Shown here piece after piece: positions 35,063 to 47,799 of a DNA stretch of 64,000 nt. Position numbers and translations under genes: made by a program. The stretch spans positions 23,763,772 to 23,827,771 of the forward strand of contig NC_081405.1 in assembly GCF_030272615.1 (NCBI RefSeq), written 5' to 3'. The DNA is from Cryptomeria japonica. Lineage: Eukaryota > Streptophyta > Pinopsida > Cupressales > Cupressaceae. The notes beneath the pieces were generated by a model that had not been told where the DNA came from, did not search any database, and saw only the letters and a program-made list of their open reading frames with translations. Within the stretch, counting starts at the first letter, position 1; every line of letters begins with the position of its first letter.

Positions 35063-36270
35063 AGTTGCAGAAGACACCAGTGATGGGAGAAGGATGACCA
35101 ACATTGAATTGGCCAAGATGGTAAGAGAGAAGATAGCAACAAACAAAGAGATGAGAAAATAATTGGATAAGTTGAAGGGTAAGATGGACAAGAAGGAAGG
35201 AGACTTTGATCAAGAAGAAGGGAATGACGGAGATGCCCTTTTGTAGGCAAGAGAGAGGATACCTGCAGATCAGAGAAATTTCCTTGAGGCCCTTGAGAGA
35301 ATAGGTAGAAGAGACAATAAAGAAAGCCTACCTATGTTCACTAGGAAGATGAACCTAGAGGAAGTCATGGATTGGTTGGAGGCCTTAGAGAACCACTTTG
35401 AGTGTGAAGATGATCCTGAGAATCAGAAGATGAAGACTGCTAAGTCTAAGATGAAGGGGTTCACCCTTAGTTGGTGGAACTTCTTACAAAATGGGAGAGT
35501 AGAAGAAGGGAAGAACCCCATCTCATCATGGAAGAGGATGGTTGCAGAAGTGAAAAAGCTATTTGTACTTGAGGATTATGAAGTGACAATGCACAAGAAG
35601 TTGCACAACCTAAGACAAAGGGATTTGGATGTGAGTGGATACACAAAGGAGTTTCACAAAATGTCCCTAAGAGAAAGGGTGATAGAGAGTGAGAAGAAAA
35701 ATTTGGCAAGATACAAGAATGGCCTTAAGTATGCCATTCAAGATGAACTAAGTCTCTTCAATCCTGAGACAATTCATAAATGTTATCAAATGGCATTAAG
35801 AATTGAAGAAAAGTTTAGGAGAAAGGGAGACCAACAAGGTAGAGAAAGAGGAGGAAAGTTTAGAGGAAGGGGTAGATTTGGTGGAAGAGGAAAATATCCT
35901 AGACCATAAGGAGAGTCAAGTAATCAGGAACTAAAAGGAGAACCAAGCCACAGGGGTAGTTTCAGAGGAAGAAGACCAAATTGCCTCGGTAGATTTGGAG
36001 GTAAAGGAACCAATGTGTTCACCAGAAGATGTTTCACATGTAATCAAGTTGGCCACCAATCATTCAGATGTTCGAAAAAGCAAGGTTCTAACAATCAAGG
36101 TGGAGAAAGAAGAGTTCATTTGGCACAAGAAGAAGACACCCAAAGTGTGAACTCACCTTCAAGGCATGCAGATCCAGAGCAAGGGGAGTGTCTAATTTTC
36201 AAAAGGACCCTCTTGAAGGTACCAACCACCAAGGAGCCACCATAGAGGAAGACACTATTTAGAACTACTT
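35063..36270 (+). pseudogene. gag of Gypsy element B
   Basis: Coding similarity begins almost at the junction (DGRRMTNIELAKMV), without the start codon. The capsid-type domain is open at 35334-35909 (VMDWLEALENHFECE, HKKLHNLRQRDLDVSGYTKEFH), followed by an Arg/Gly-rich run and an intact knuckle CFTCNQVGHQSFRC at about 36030-36071. Stops include one near 35160, TAG at 35245-35247, TAA at 35907-35909 and TAG near 36243. It aligns with gag of element A through its length. Confidence 0.8.
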
Positions 36271-39200
36271 GCAAGGTAAGTGGAAAGGTATGCAGAGTCA
36301 TTGTGGACTCAGGGTCAACTGATAATCTTGCTTCAACATAGATGGTCAATAAACTTGGTTTGAAGAAAATCCCCCACCCTTACCCCTACAAGGTCTCTTG
36401 GTTGAGCAAAGAGTAGAAAGCCTTAATACGTGAACAAGTTTGGGTGGACTTTTAGATAGGTGAATATAGAGACAAGATTTTGTGTGATGTTGCAAAAATG
36501 GATGCTTGTCATTTACTCCTAGGAAAACCATGCAAATATGATGTAGACTCAATGCATGATGGGAAGAAAAATGTCTACAAGTTGACCAAAGATGGAGTGA
36601 AATACACTATGACCCCACTGCCAAATGATGGCAAAGACAATCATGTTGTGATTGGCGTCATGTTAGTAGGTAATGAGGAGTTTATACAGACAATGAAAGA
36701 GAAGGATACCCCATTCTTTGCCATAGTGGTGAAGCCAAGAGAATAAGTGAGGAAGAAAGAAGAAGACAAGGTGCAAGAGAGGACTGCAGGTCGTAGAGAG
36801 GTGAACGAGTTGTTGGAAAGATACAAGGGTGTAGTTGTAGGAAGCAAACCAGAGACCCTACCACCTTTCAGAGATGTAAGTCACTGCATTGACCTCAAAC
36901 CAGGCTCTACATTTCTCAACAAAGCAGCATACAAGTTGATCCCTGATCAGAATGAAGAACTTGTGAGGCAAGTACATGAGTTGCTAGAGAAAGGATTCAT
37001 AAGGAAGAACATTAGCCCTTGTGTTATCCCTACAATATTTACCCCAAAGAAAGAAGGTACATGGAGATTATGTATGGATTCAAGGGCCATAAACATGATC
37101 ACAATCAGGTATAGGCTCCCTATGCCTCAGATAGAAGACTTGATGGACTGTCTAGGAGGAGCCAAGTACTATTCCAAGGTGGATTTGAAGAGCGGCTACC
37201 ATCAAATCAAGATAAGAGAGGGAGATGAGTGGAAGACAAGCTTCAAAATAAATGAAGGAATTTATGAGTGGCTGGTTATGCCATTTGGCCTCTCAAATGC
37301 TCCTAGTACATTCATGAGACTCATGAATGAAGTCTTGAAACCCTTTATCAATCATTTTGTTGTTGTATACTTAGATGATATCCTGATTTTTAGCAAGAAT
37401 AGAGATGAACATCTAATACATTTGGATTTGGTGTTGAAAAGGTTGAATGAAGAGCAGTTGAAGATCACTTTGGAAAAATGTGTTTTCTTGCAAGAGGAGT
37501 TAGTGTTTCTTGGTTTTGTGATCTCCAAGAATAGCCTCAAGATGGATCCATCCAAGGTGGAAGCAATCCTAAATTGGCCTATACCTACAAATGGAAGTGA
37601 GGTAAAGAGTTTTCATGGTCTTGCAAGTTTCTATAGGAATTTTATTAAGAATTTTAGTGGTGTATGTGCACCTATGATTGACACTATAAAGGGGGGTAGA
37701 AAACGTCAATTTGTATGGACTAGTGAAGCAGATAAGTCCTTTGAGTATTTGAAAAGAAGGGTAGCTAAGCAACCTATATTGGTTCTACCTAATTTCCATA
37801 AGGTCTTCACCATAGAATGTGATGCAAGTAACAAGGCAATAGGAGGAGTCTTGAGTCAAGAAGGTAGACCAGTAGCCTTCTTTAGTGAAAAATTAAATGA
37901 AGCCAAACAAAAGTATTCAACCTATGACTTGGAGATGTATGTAATGGTCCAATCTTTAAGGAAATGGAGGCATTATTTGTTGCCAAAGGAGTTTATAGTC
38001 TATACTGATAACCATGCTATGATCTTCTTGAATAGACAAGACAAGTTGAACCATCGACATATGAAGTGGATGAAATATCTTCAAGCATTCACTTTCATCA
38101 TCAAGCACAAGAAAGGAGTGGCAAATAAGGTGGCTGATGCCCTTAGCAGGAGGAACTTGACAGTGAAGGAGGTTCAATTGGAGATCACAGGAATTAGTTC
38201 CATGAAGGATATGTACCAAGGAGATGAGGACTTCAAAGAAGCATACCAAGTGTGCAAGGAAATGGGTGACAAGTACCACAAGGAGTTCTTAGACTTCATT
38301 TTGCAGGAAGGTCTACTTTTCAAAGGAATCCAACTTTGCATCCCTAAAGGCTCCATGAGAGAAAACATTGTGAAAGAGAAGCATTGTGGGGGATTGGTAG
38401 GTCATTTTAGGATTGACAAGACCCTTGAATTGGTTAGAAGATTCTACTTCTAGCCTAGGATGCAGGCTGAGATTAGAAAGTATGTGGAAGGTTGTATGAT
38501 TTGTCAAAAGGCCAAGGGTAGTAGTTCAAATGCAGGTTTGTATACCCCTTTACCCATACCAAAAAAGCCATGGTATTTAGTCAGTATGGAATTTGTATTA
38601 GGACTCCCAAAGACCAAATAGGGTTATGACATCTATGTAGTTGTTGACAGGTTTTCAAAAATGTCTCACTTCCTACCTTGTAAAATGACACATGATGCAT
38701 CTCACATAGAAGGTATATTCTTCAAAGAGGTTGTAAGGTTACATGGTTTGCCACTGTCAATCATCTCAGACATAGACTCTAAGTTTATTGGGCATTTTTG
38801 GTGAACCCTTTGGAGAATTTTGGGTACCAATTTGTCATTTACCTCAGCTTATCATCCCTAATTTGATGGGTAGACCGAGGTCATCAATAGGTCACTTGGA
38901 AACCTAATAAGGTGTCTAACTGAGGATCAAGGAGCTAAATGGGATTCAATACTTCCTCAAGTAGAATTTTCTTATAATGACTCAGTGAATAGGAGCATTG
39001 GCCATAGTCCCTTTGAAATAGTGTATGGGTCACACCCTAGAGGTGTATTGGAGTTGAGAGATGTGAAGGATTTGGAAAGAAGAAGTGCACAAGAAGAAGA
39101 CTTTGTAGAAGTGATGAGAGACATACAACAACAAGTAAAGGATAGGTTGGAACAAACCTCAGACAAATACAAGCATGCAACAGATAGGAAAAGAAGAGAT

Positions 39201-39665
39201 TTGCAGTTTAAGGTTGGAGATATGGTGATGAATTATCTCAAGAAGGAGAGACTCCCTAAGGAGAAATACACCAAGTTGATGATGAAGAAGACATATCTTT
39301 TCAAGATCATTGAAAAGTGTGGCAACAATGCCTACAAGATTGATCTTCCTCTAGACATTGGTATCTCTAACAATTTCAATGTTTTCGATATATATGCATA
39401 TAAAGGTCCTTCTACTGATGTGTATGATGCAGGTCAAGATGACTCTAGCAGAGAAGAGATGTTACAAGACCTACTTAAGAAGCCTAAGCTTGAAGTTGAG
39501 CATGTACTTGACAAGAGGGTGAGTAAGAAAACAAGGAGGCATACCTACTATGAGTACTTGGTCCAGTGGAAGGACAAACCCTTAGAAGATGCAACTTGGA
39601 TGATAGAGCATGCCTTGGAGAAGATTGGATGCAAGGTTCTAGATCTACCAACTCAGGAGACTTGA
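36250..39665 (+). pseudogene. pol of Gypsy element B (protease, RT, RNase H, integrase, chromodomain)
   Basis: Protease VDSGSTDNLAS near 36302. A 568-codon open stretch (36747-38453) holds RT with KVDLKSGYHQIKI, MPFGLSNAPSTF and an intact YLDD (37368-37379), then RNase H (ECDASNKAIGGVLS near 37815). Integrase follows: CMICQKAKG near 38495; the first catalytic Asp is Glu (SMEFVLGLP, GAA at 38589-38591); SDIDSKF near 38767; a stop directly before TEVINRSLGN near 38873. The 226-codon frame 38985-39665 carries the integrase C-terminus and a chromodomain (YYEYLVQWKDKPLEDATW). All parts share one reading frame from 36747 on, broken by only about six stops; this is the better preserved of the two Gypsy copies. 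Confidence 0.85.
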
Positions 39666-39674
39666 GTTTTTATA

Positions 39675-39686
39675 GCCCCGGGAGTA
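39675..39686 (+). promoter_or_regulatory. Polypurine tract of element B
   Basis: GCCCCGGGAGTA immediately precedes the 3' LTR; the homologous CCAGGGGAGTA precedes the 3' LTR of element A. The B copy is no longer a clean purine run. Confidence 0.55.
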
Positions 39687-41094
39687 TGGTGCAAGGCACC
39701 CTCTTGGTTCCATTTGTTTTTTGAGTGCTAGATAGGTCTTAGATCCTAGGTTGGTGTGCTGGATCAGTTTGGATCCTCTTGATGTAGTAAGGAACCCATT
39801 TGTAAGGCCAATTGGCTCTAAGGTCATTTATAAAGCTAGAGAACAAATTAGGCCATGGGGTTCATGAAGTGTAGGAAGCATGTTGATAGGTTGATTTGAG
39901 TAGTTTTAGGCCTAGGATAGGTCTACAAAGTCCATTGAGGACTTTGGCACATCAAAAGTGTCAAATATACAAAGTTGTAAAAAGTTGCTAACCAACATTT
40001 CCACCAGTTGTGGAAAAGAGGGTCCAATGGCCATAACCATTTGAAAATAGTTATAGCCATTGGGGGAAGGCCTATTTAGGCCTCTGAGATCATCCATGTT
40101 GAATTTGGATGGTGTGTGTGAAGATTTGGTGGATTGAACAACAATAAAAACTTAGATTTTACCCAACTCTCATTGTTTTCCATATAGTATGGTCTAAAAA
40201 GGATTTGATTGAATGAAACTTTGAAGTGGTTATATTTTAGTGTGAATCCAAGCTCTAATGCAAGTGATTTGACTCCATTTGGCATAGTTTGGAGCAAGTA
40301 GTGGCCTGTTTACTGAAAACTGTCATTCAAAACCCCGATTCATAGGGTTTCACCCAAGATGTGGCCCTAACTTGCGAATTTCAATGTGGAATTACATGAC
40401 ATTTTTGAAAATGCAAGTTAGGGGAGTGTACATTGAGATTCCAAAAGGGTGGAATCAGGGAGTGAGGGCTGGTGTGGTTACCACCAAGCCCTAGGCTAAA
40501 CAAGACAATGTGTTTAGTCTAGACTACAAGGAGGAAAGGACAAACATTCACCAAGGAAGTATATGGAGATTGGTTTGATGGTTTAATTGTCCCATTAGAG
40601 GATAGGGTAACATGTCCAAGTGTTGAGTCTAGTCTTGCAAACCCATCCTGAAGTAGTTGCTTTGGAAATCAAGCCTAATTAGGCCTATTAGGTCTATGTC
40701 CATAGTAGGTGCTTAGGGGTGCTGGAGCAGAGTCAAACCTCAGTCTCTTGGGGTTGGGTGTAATCCCAAAAAAGGGTATTTAAATTGTTCCAAGGGTGTT
40801 TTGGAAGAATTTTGAACAAAGTTAGAAATATCAGTCTGGCAAGGCTACTAGAACTAGGCCTAAATAGAGGTTTCTTGACTCGGGTGCACAAAGGAGAGTT
40901 CCAAACTTGATTGGAGGGTTAGGGTAAGTTTTCCTAGGTGTGAAACACTCCAAACTCTTCCTAGGAAGTGTAATTGGTGACTGGTTATCATTAGTGTATT
41001 TAGAACCCTAGTTGTGGGGCTGTATTAAGCCTTAGATTAGGCATAGAGGGGTGATTTTGGGTCTTCTAACCTTCTTGTTGCCCACTCTGCGTCA
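39687..41094 (+). repeat. 3' LTR of Gypsy element B (1408 bp, complete)
   Basis: Starts TGGTGCAAGGCACC and ends CTCTGCGTCA, followed by the AATGG target duplication. It aligns with 26820-28066. The last 194 bp have no partner because the 5' copy is cut at 28066. Confidence 0.9.
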
Positions 41095-41099
41095 AATGG

Positions 41100-43665
41100 G
41101 AAAAAATATATAGTGACAAATCCAAGAGTTATTTCAACATGAAGGTAAGATCAAAATAACATCTGTAGAGGGCAACAAATTATGTCACAACAACAATAAA
41201 TTATGACCAATAGTGATAGAATATATTTTAAGAATAGGTCTACGATAGTAATATAATTAGCAAAGAGAGAGGTGGTTGCATGAAATTTAGTTTAAAGATT
41301 TATATTGTTCTCTTGTTACATCCATTTGGCCTAAAGGATATGAACAATTCTTAGATTTTTTGGAATGATTTAAATGAGTGAATTCTACATGCGATTCTAT
41401 CTAGTTTAAAAGTGTTTAAGACAATTTGATAAGTCTTTATAGGTATTTAAGTTTAATAAAGACTAGTCTTCTTTTATGCTTCAAGGATTTTAAGATATTT
41501 TAATATTTCTAGGAGTTAGCTTAATTTGAGCTACAATCTTCCTAAGCAACTTTTTAATAAAGGAAAAATGTCTTTAATAAATTTAAGTTTTCATGATTTT
41601 AGAATCATCCAAGTATTTAATTTGATATTTTCTCTTAATAGTTTTACGCAATCAATCATCTTTTTTATGTGATAGGATGCCTAATTACAATTTCTACACA
41701 CATTTTTTAGTATCATTCTATTTTTACAAGTCAATCTTGTATGTTAAAAGGTTTAATTCTTTCATTTATGAAACATATAGTACATAGCTTTCTACTCAAA
41801 CAAGTCATCACACAACTAGTATTGGAAATAAAAAATGAAAAAGAAAAAAATTAAAAGAAAATAATGAAAAATTGATAGAGCATCACAATTAAATACATGT
41901 ATGATAGGTGCAAGGAATCATAAAAATAATCCATTGTGCAGAACAAAAATAGTATTGGCTTGAACAAGGTATCAAACAAAGTATGAATGTATGCCTTCAA
42001 GCTTAGGCTAAACATTCTTTTGGTGTTGATGAATAATTTGATAGCCCAAAAATAAGGAATTTCCCTTCTAGGTGTTCTACAACTGATAATTAGGCAACCT
42101 TAAAAAAGGTGGTTGCATAGAGTCAAGTTGTGCAAGTCAATTTAATAGTAATATGTAGACTTTTAGCACTACAAGTTAATTAAATAGTAATATGCAAGCC
42201 TTTAGTCTTACTCAAATTAAAAATTTCCAACCTCGAGTGAGAAATAATGATAAGGGATGTTATAACCAAAACAAGATTAGAAGATGAATTTTTCAAGCAA
42301 CAAAGTAATTATACTAGACAATTTTGTCTTTTAGAGTTACAACCACTTGAATTTTGAAACAATGGATCAATCCTCTTCTAAAAGCATAATTGAGTGTGTA
42401 GATGCTCAAACTAAAAAGATGTGTAGATTAATTAAGTTGATGATGTAAATATTAGGAATATGTGCTTGAAATAATGAATCAGAGGTCTTAGAAATGATGT
42501 CTAATACCCATGAGATGACAAATCTAAAATTTTGAAGGAAAATATATACCTTGGCTACTATGTACCCACAACATGCTCAACATAGTAAACTATATATAGA
42601 CAAAATGCACCACACCATTGGATTTGGTTTATTATATAACTGTATGATTAGGCCCGCAACATAGATGTAGTGCTTTCCCTACGTTCTAGTTTCCTCCATG
42701 ATAGATAGAGGTGTGAGTAGAGCATTAAGAACCTAAAGAAATAAGTGAAATGAAGTGGAGGGGTCGATGATAAAAAAGGAAGGAAAGGCCTTAGATGAGT
42801 GGAGATTTTATTAAACTAAGTAATTCAAGAAAAAATGATAAAGCTAAAGGCCCTTTAGTCGAGGAGCTAATCATTCTAAACATTGCATTCACATTGACAA
42901 ACCTTAATTTCATTGAAGATAGGATAATCCTAGACTTGTGAGCTAATTGATGTCTACCTATCAATTTCTATGTGAAATCAAACCCTATCAACACCTCCAA
43001 TGGCAATATGTTAAGGCTAGGACCAATTATTTTGTATTTGATAATTCAAAGATTTTAATTGAGCCCAACTCTATTTTTTATTAGTAGTTGTGCACTAACA
43101 AGAAAGCAAATATTTATGAACTAGTTGGATAACTGAGAATGGATAAAAGGATTAGTATCTCAAAGCTTTTAACTTAACATGAGAAAATTGTTAGAGGGTA
43201 TGAAAAAGGGATTGCAATGGTAATGAACATATATATCTAATTCAATGCAATGTGATTAATTAAACAACTAATGTACATTATTTAAATTAATGCTACAATG
43301 ATTAAGTTGATACTTGTGTGATTTTTTTTTAAAAATTGAGCACTGTTTAACTAAATGCAACAATTGATGATGTAATGTAACCATGTTAAGCTAAATATAT
43401 ATGTAATGTAGCTACAATATTTTCTAACTAAACACATAATGATCTAACTAACTTGGCACATACAATACTGAACTATATGCTAACATAAAGAAATCTAATC
43501 TCCTAAGAACAAGATATTACATAATGAATCCAAGACAACTGAAGAATAGTTTGTAGAAAATAAAATAAGGTACACAAAATAGTAAGATAATCTACCTATC
43601 TAACATAACATGCTTTAAGGATGAAAATTCTAGCTTATCATTTAGTGAAAGAGTAAGAAAGAATA
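41100..43665. other. No recognisable gene; possibly 3' flank or LTR of the Gypsy relic that follows
   Basis: AT-rich DNA with no coding similarity. In the orientation of the minus-strand Gypsy fragment at 43666-45412 this would be its 3' side, so part of it may be LTR, but no matching second copy is in the window. Confidence 0.4.
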
Positions 43666-45412
43666 AAATTAAGCGTAATATCTATGTAGGTGCATAGTAT
43701 TAATGGGATCCTTGTGAGGCATACCTTCTGCATCTACCATTTTGTAAGAACTTGATCCATAGACTTCAATAATGATGTATGGTCCAAGATAATTCAAGTT
43801 GAACTTTCCTTTTTCTCTTGGTAGAGTGTTTACATTGTGTTGATTTTTATAGAGCACCAAGTCATGATTTGAGAAAGATCGTTGAATAAATTTGTCTTTA
43901 TAACTTCGCTAGATAGTATTTTGATAGGCTTGAATATGTTCGAGAGCATTTATACGTCGATCATCGAGCATTTCAAGTTGTTAAAGACATTGTTCTTTAT
44001 AAGAATTGGTTTCAAGAATGCCCTTGAGAGAAATTCACAATAAATGAATCTCTAATTTTAAAGGCATAATTGCATTGACACCATAAACAAGGGTATGAGT
44101 AGTACCCATACCTATACGAATACTAGTTCGGTAAGCCCATAGAGCATAGGATAGCTAAGTATACCAATCCTTACCTTGTTTATTAACAATTTTGTTAAGG
44201 CTCTACTCAATTATTTTATTAAAAGCTTTGGCTTGACCATTTTATTGATGATAGTAAGAAGTAGAAAAATGATGTTGAATGTGATATTTCTTGAGAAACT
44301 TCTTCCTATCTTTATTCTTAAATGAAGTACCATTGTTAGAGATCAAAGTGGAAGGCATACCAAAGGAAGAAATGATATTATCTAAGATGAATTGACAAAT
44401 TACGTTAGAAGTTGTGGATTGAAGAGGAATGGATTCAACCCATTTCATAAAGTAATTTGCTTATGTGATGATGAAAGTATTTCCTTGAGGAGGATAAAAT
44501 TTACCAATAAGATCCAAACTACATAAGAAAAATGGCCAAGGAGCAACTTGGGCTCTAAGTTCATGGACTTGGGCTCTAAGTTCATGGGTGGGAGCATGAA
44601 TCAAATTGTTATATCATTGACACTGATGACACTTTTTGACAAAGGCAAAGGAATCTTTCTCCATAGTTTTCTAATAGTATCCTATTGAAAGAAACTTTTG
44701 AACCAAAGATTTACCACCAAAATTCCCTCCACAAGAACTAAATGTGCTTCCTTGAGAGCAATAGGGATCTTTGATTTGTCAATACAACAAATGAGACCAT
44801 TACAACCTCACCTATAAAGGACATTAGATAGAATGATGTAACACGTGGCTAGTTGCGGATTCAAGCTCTCTCATTCTTAATTGTAGGATCAGGAAAGGTA
44901 CCATTACATAAATATTGAATAATATGAGAGTACCACTCATCAAAATCCATGTTAGAACAATAGGAAATATCACTAGAACTATCAGAAACTATGGGATAAG
45001 TAAGATTATTCAAATGATAAATTGATAATCCACAGAAGGGCCCTCAAGGGATATAAGGGAAGTAGTGCTTTCCTACATTTGCATGTCAATTATCTTTCCA
45101 TGGGATAGGATTTATGGTGTAAGAAACAAAATTCTTTAACAATGATAGGACTTAGTCATAGTATTGAGAGAGTTTAGTTTATTTTGCTTGATATGTTCCC
45201 ATAACCTGTCTTATAATCAATCATGAATTACCAAAGATACATAGGTGTTTGAATTTTAAAGGATGAAGCTACTTTAGAACCAACAATAAGGGCTTATACT
45301 TGACTATGTTATTAGTGCATAAGAAGTGGAGACAATAGGACAAAATAATTGGCTTTCCTGAAGGAGGTACTAATACAATACCACTACCGTAGCTAGTTCA
45401 ACATGTATATTC
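43666..45412 (-). pseudogene. Ty3/Gypsy pol fragment (RNase H to integrase end), non-chromovirus type
   Basis: Reads right to left. RNase H-like residues at about 45410-45080 (VVLVPPSGKPIILSY after one shift, CIFGNS). A spacer follows, with decayed zinc-binding residues near 44800. The integrase core is at about 44560-44230 (MKWVESIPLQSTTSNVICQF, FGMPSTLISNNGTSFKN; the usual second Asp context TDN reads SNN). The C-terminal module is at 43860-43666 (GKFNLNYLGPYIIIEVYGSS, then MHLHRYYA). Wording and lack of a chromodomain suggest the Tat/Athila side of Gypsy, unlike elements A and B. Multiple stops. RT and gag are absent from both flanks. Confidence 0.75.
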
Positions 45413-45423
45413 ATCATAAAACT

Positions 45424-46911
45424 ATTGAACTTTTTCAATCACAAACACAAGTTATCAGTTATCTTTAACCAAATAAACACCAATGAAAGATGAAACAACA
45501 AACCCCAAACACATGAACACTAGATTTTTAACATGGAAAACCCAATATGAGAAAAACCACTATGAGAATGAAACTCACTATATTAATAACTGAATATAAT
45601 GGTTTAGGCATAAGACCAAGGAAGCGCATTGCTCCTAATTTGGACTTGTAGACTATGACACATGACCTTAGGGAAATTTATAATAGACTTGCAAGCTGAG
45701 ACAAATGATCCAAAGGCAAGATATAGATCTACACAAGTTGCCAAAAGGATTCACTATCTTCCAACATGCATAGAAGAATGATAAATTGAAATAAATAAGA
45801 TCTCCTAATCATGAAATTATCCTTGAAACTCTGATTCAAGTGATCAATATCATGGCAAAAATAACTCACACATTCCCTACATTAAAAACTTTGTCATACT
45901 GAAGTATATGATCATCAAGGCTCATAACAAACTGATATTTGCACTTTTTCTTCCCATATATGCTTCCACAATGCTCTCAATTAATCCACACTATAATTCA
46001 CACATCCACACATCTATTTATATCACCTTGTTCACCAAAACTCTCAACTAGGTCGGCCGCAGACAAAATAAACATACTTTAACTAAACCAAATGTGGTCC
46101 ACTCCAAGAGATAAAGGAGACCCAAATAAATCACAACATTTATTCTTAAGTCAATTGCAATGAACCACACACAACAACAGATCCTCCAAAGGTGACATCA
46201 AATGAAATGTGTAGATAAAAGTAAAGCATATTAACCAATTGGCTCAAAAACATTATCCAATGTAAATTACTTAATGTGGATCTTTACACATTATAGTAAG
46301 ACCCATAACAATACCTTAAATCAACCTCCAATGCGTATCTAGAGAAAAAGAGTATGATCCAAATAACATGAACCAACTGAGTCAGCCAAAGACCAACATA
46401 AATGATAACTTCGAACAACAGAACACTATAATTTCACTTGTGAAGCAAACCAACACTTTAATTTTAAATTGTAATATTGCATGAACAATATGAACATGCC
46501 CCATAAGAAACAACACTTGAATTAACACAACAAAGCATTCTCCAGACCAGTCCTGATAGATAACCTCATTGTAAGCAAACTGCAACAACTAACTTCAACA
46601 CCTGAACTATTCAGGACTTGAAAAAATAATAGTGCAACATCCACAAAACATAAACATTAAATCTAGAAAAACAAGCCATGATCTTCAAAAGAAGAGGAAT
46701 GCAAAGCATTCTCCCATAACAACTTTAAATACTTTTTCTTGCATATTTTAACTCCCACTTCTGTCACCTTTCGAAAACACCACATACTTAATATCACCAC
46801 CATACAACATAATAACTTATGAACACTCATTTTCAGACCTTTACATGTCAAGCAACAATCCACACATATCAGGTTGACACCAATGGAAACATTGAACATA
46901 TATTATTAACA
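45424..46911 (-). repeat. 3' LTR of the Copia element, outer end truncated
   Basis: Aligns with 52730-54203 from TTTCAATCACAAACACA onward. The roughly 65 bp that begin the other LTR (TGTTGAACACACC onward) are missing here, and RNase H of the Gypsy relic lies immediately to the left. The inner end is at 46911, next to a polypurine tract read as AAAGGGGGAGA on the minus strand. Confidence 0.8.
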
Positions 46912-47223
46912 ATCTCCCCCTTTGTCATTGATGGCAACACGTTTACCACCAACCAAGAGCTAAATCTCCAATTGTAACTCTCTCTGCCTTTGACGTCAAG
47001 GAAAAAGGGTCCAACATTCTTCCAAATAGTTCTCCCCTTTCGGTTGTATCTTTGATATCTATAACACTCCCTTTGTCAAGGATATCTTTCTGTTGCAACA
47101 TTTTCTTGTAATCAAGAAACCACAACCTTCACTGCTCCCCCTAGGAGCAACCACCACATTAATACAAAAGACAAAAGATATACTTTGAATCCTCCCCTAG
47201 AAAGATGCACCACTTCTATGCAT

Positions 47224-47790
47224 CTAGTTTGAAGTAGGAGGGGCAATAACCTCTAACTTTTGTAAGAGATACTCAAAAGTGTTCTTTGGCAGTGCCTTGG
47301 TGAAAATATCTGCAATCTGATCCTTTATAGGCACATATTCCACTCTGACTTCCTTCTCTACAACCTTCTCTCTTAAGAAATGATACCATATAGAAATGTG
47401 TTTAGTTCTTGAATGTGTCACCCTATTCTTTGAAATGTTAATTGCACATATATTATCACTCATAATAGGAATTGCCTCATCTTACATCACCTTGGTATCT
47501 TTAAGAGTTTACTTCATCCACATTACTTGAGTGCAATAGGATGCTATTGTAATATATTTTTGCTTCTATTCTAGATAATAACACAAAATCTTGCTTCTTG
47601 TTCAACCAAGAGTCCAATCTATTTCCCAAGAAAAATGCACCACCCATTGTACTTCTTCTATCATCAACACATCTTATCCAATCAACATCTATGTAGTTTT
47701 TTAGAGAGAAATCATCATCCTTCTTACACCACAAACCAAAATTTAGAGTCCCTTTCAAATATCGAAATATCTTTTTCATTTATTTATAAT
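47224..47790 (-). pseudogene. Copia RNase H region
   Basis: Two frames, 47779-47501 (RYLKGTLNFGLWCK, VDDRRSTMGGAFFLG, SWLNKKQDFVLLSRIEA) and 47463-47224 (NRVTHSRTKHISIWYHFLRE, ADIFTKALPK), form the Copia RNase H and pol C-terminus, separated by a shift near 47480-47500. The usual EAEY reads EAKIYY. Confidence 0.8.
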
Positions 47791-47799
47791 GAGACTACT

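Larger units (their letters stand above)
26815..41099 (+). mobile_element. Outer Ty3/Gypsy chromovirus-type element B, with nested element A
   Basis: The element is delimited by AATGG direct repeats (26815-26819 and 41095-41099). Order: B 5' LTR (26820-28066, cut), inner element A (28067-35062), B gag and pol (35063-39665), polypurine tract, B 3' LTR (39687-41094). The LTRs start TGGTGCA and the 3' LTR ends in TCA. The missing remainder of the B 5' LTR (equivalent to about 40901-41094), the primer-binding site and the leader show that DNA was lost at the right edge of A. Confidence 0.85.
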
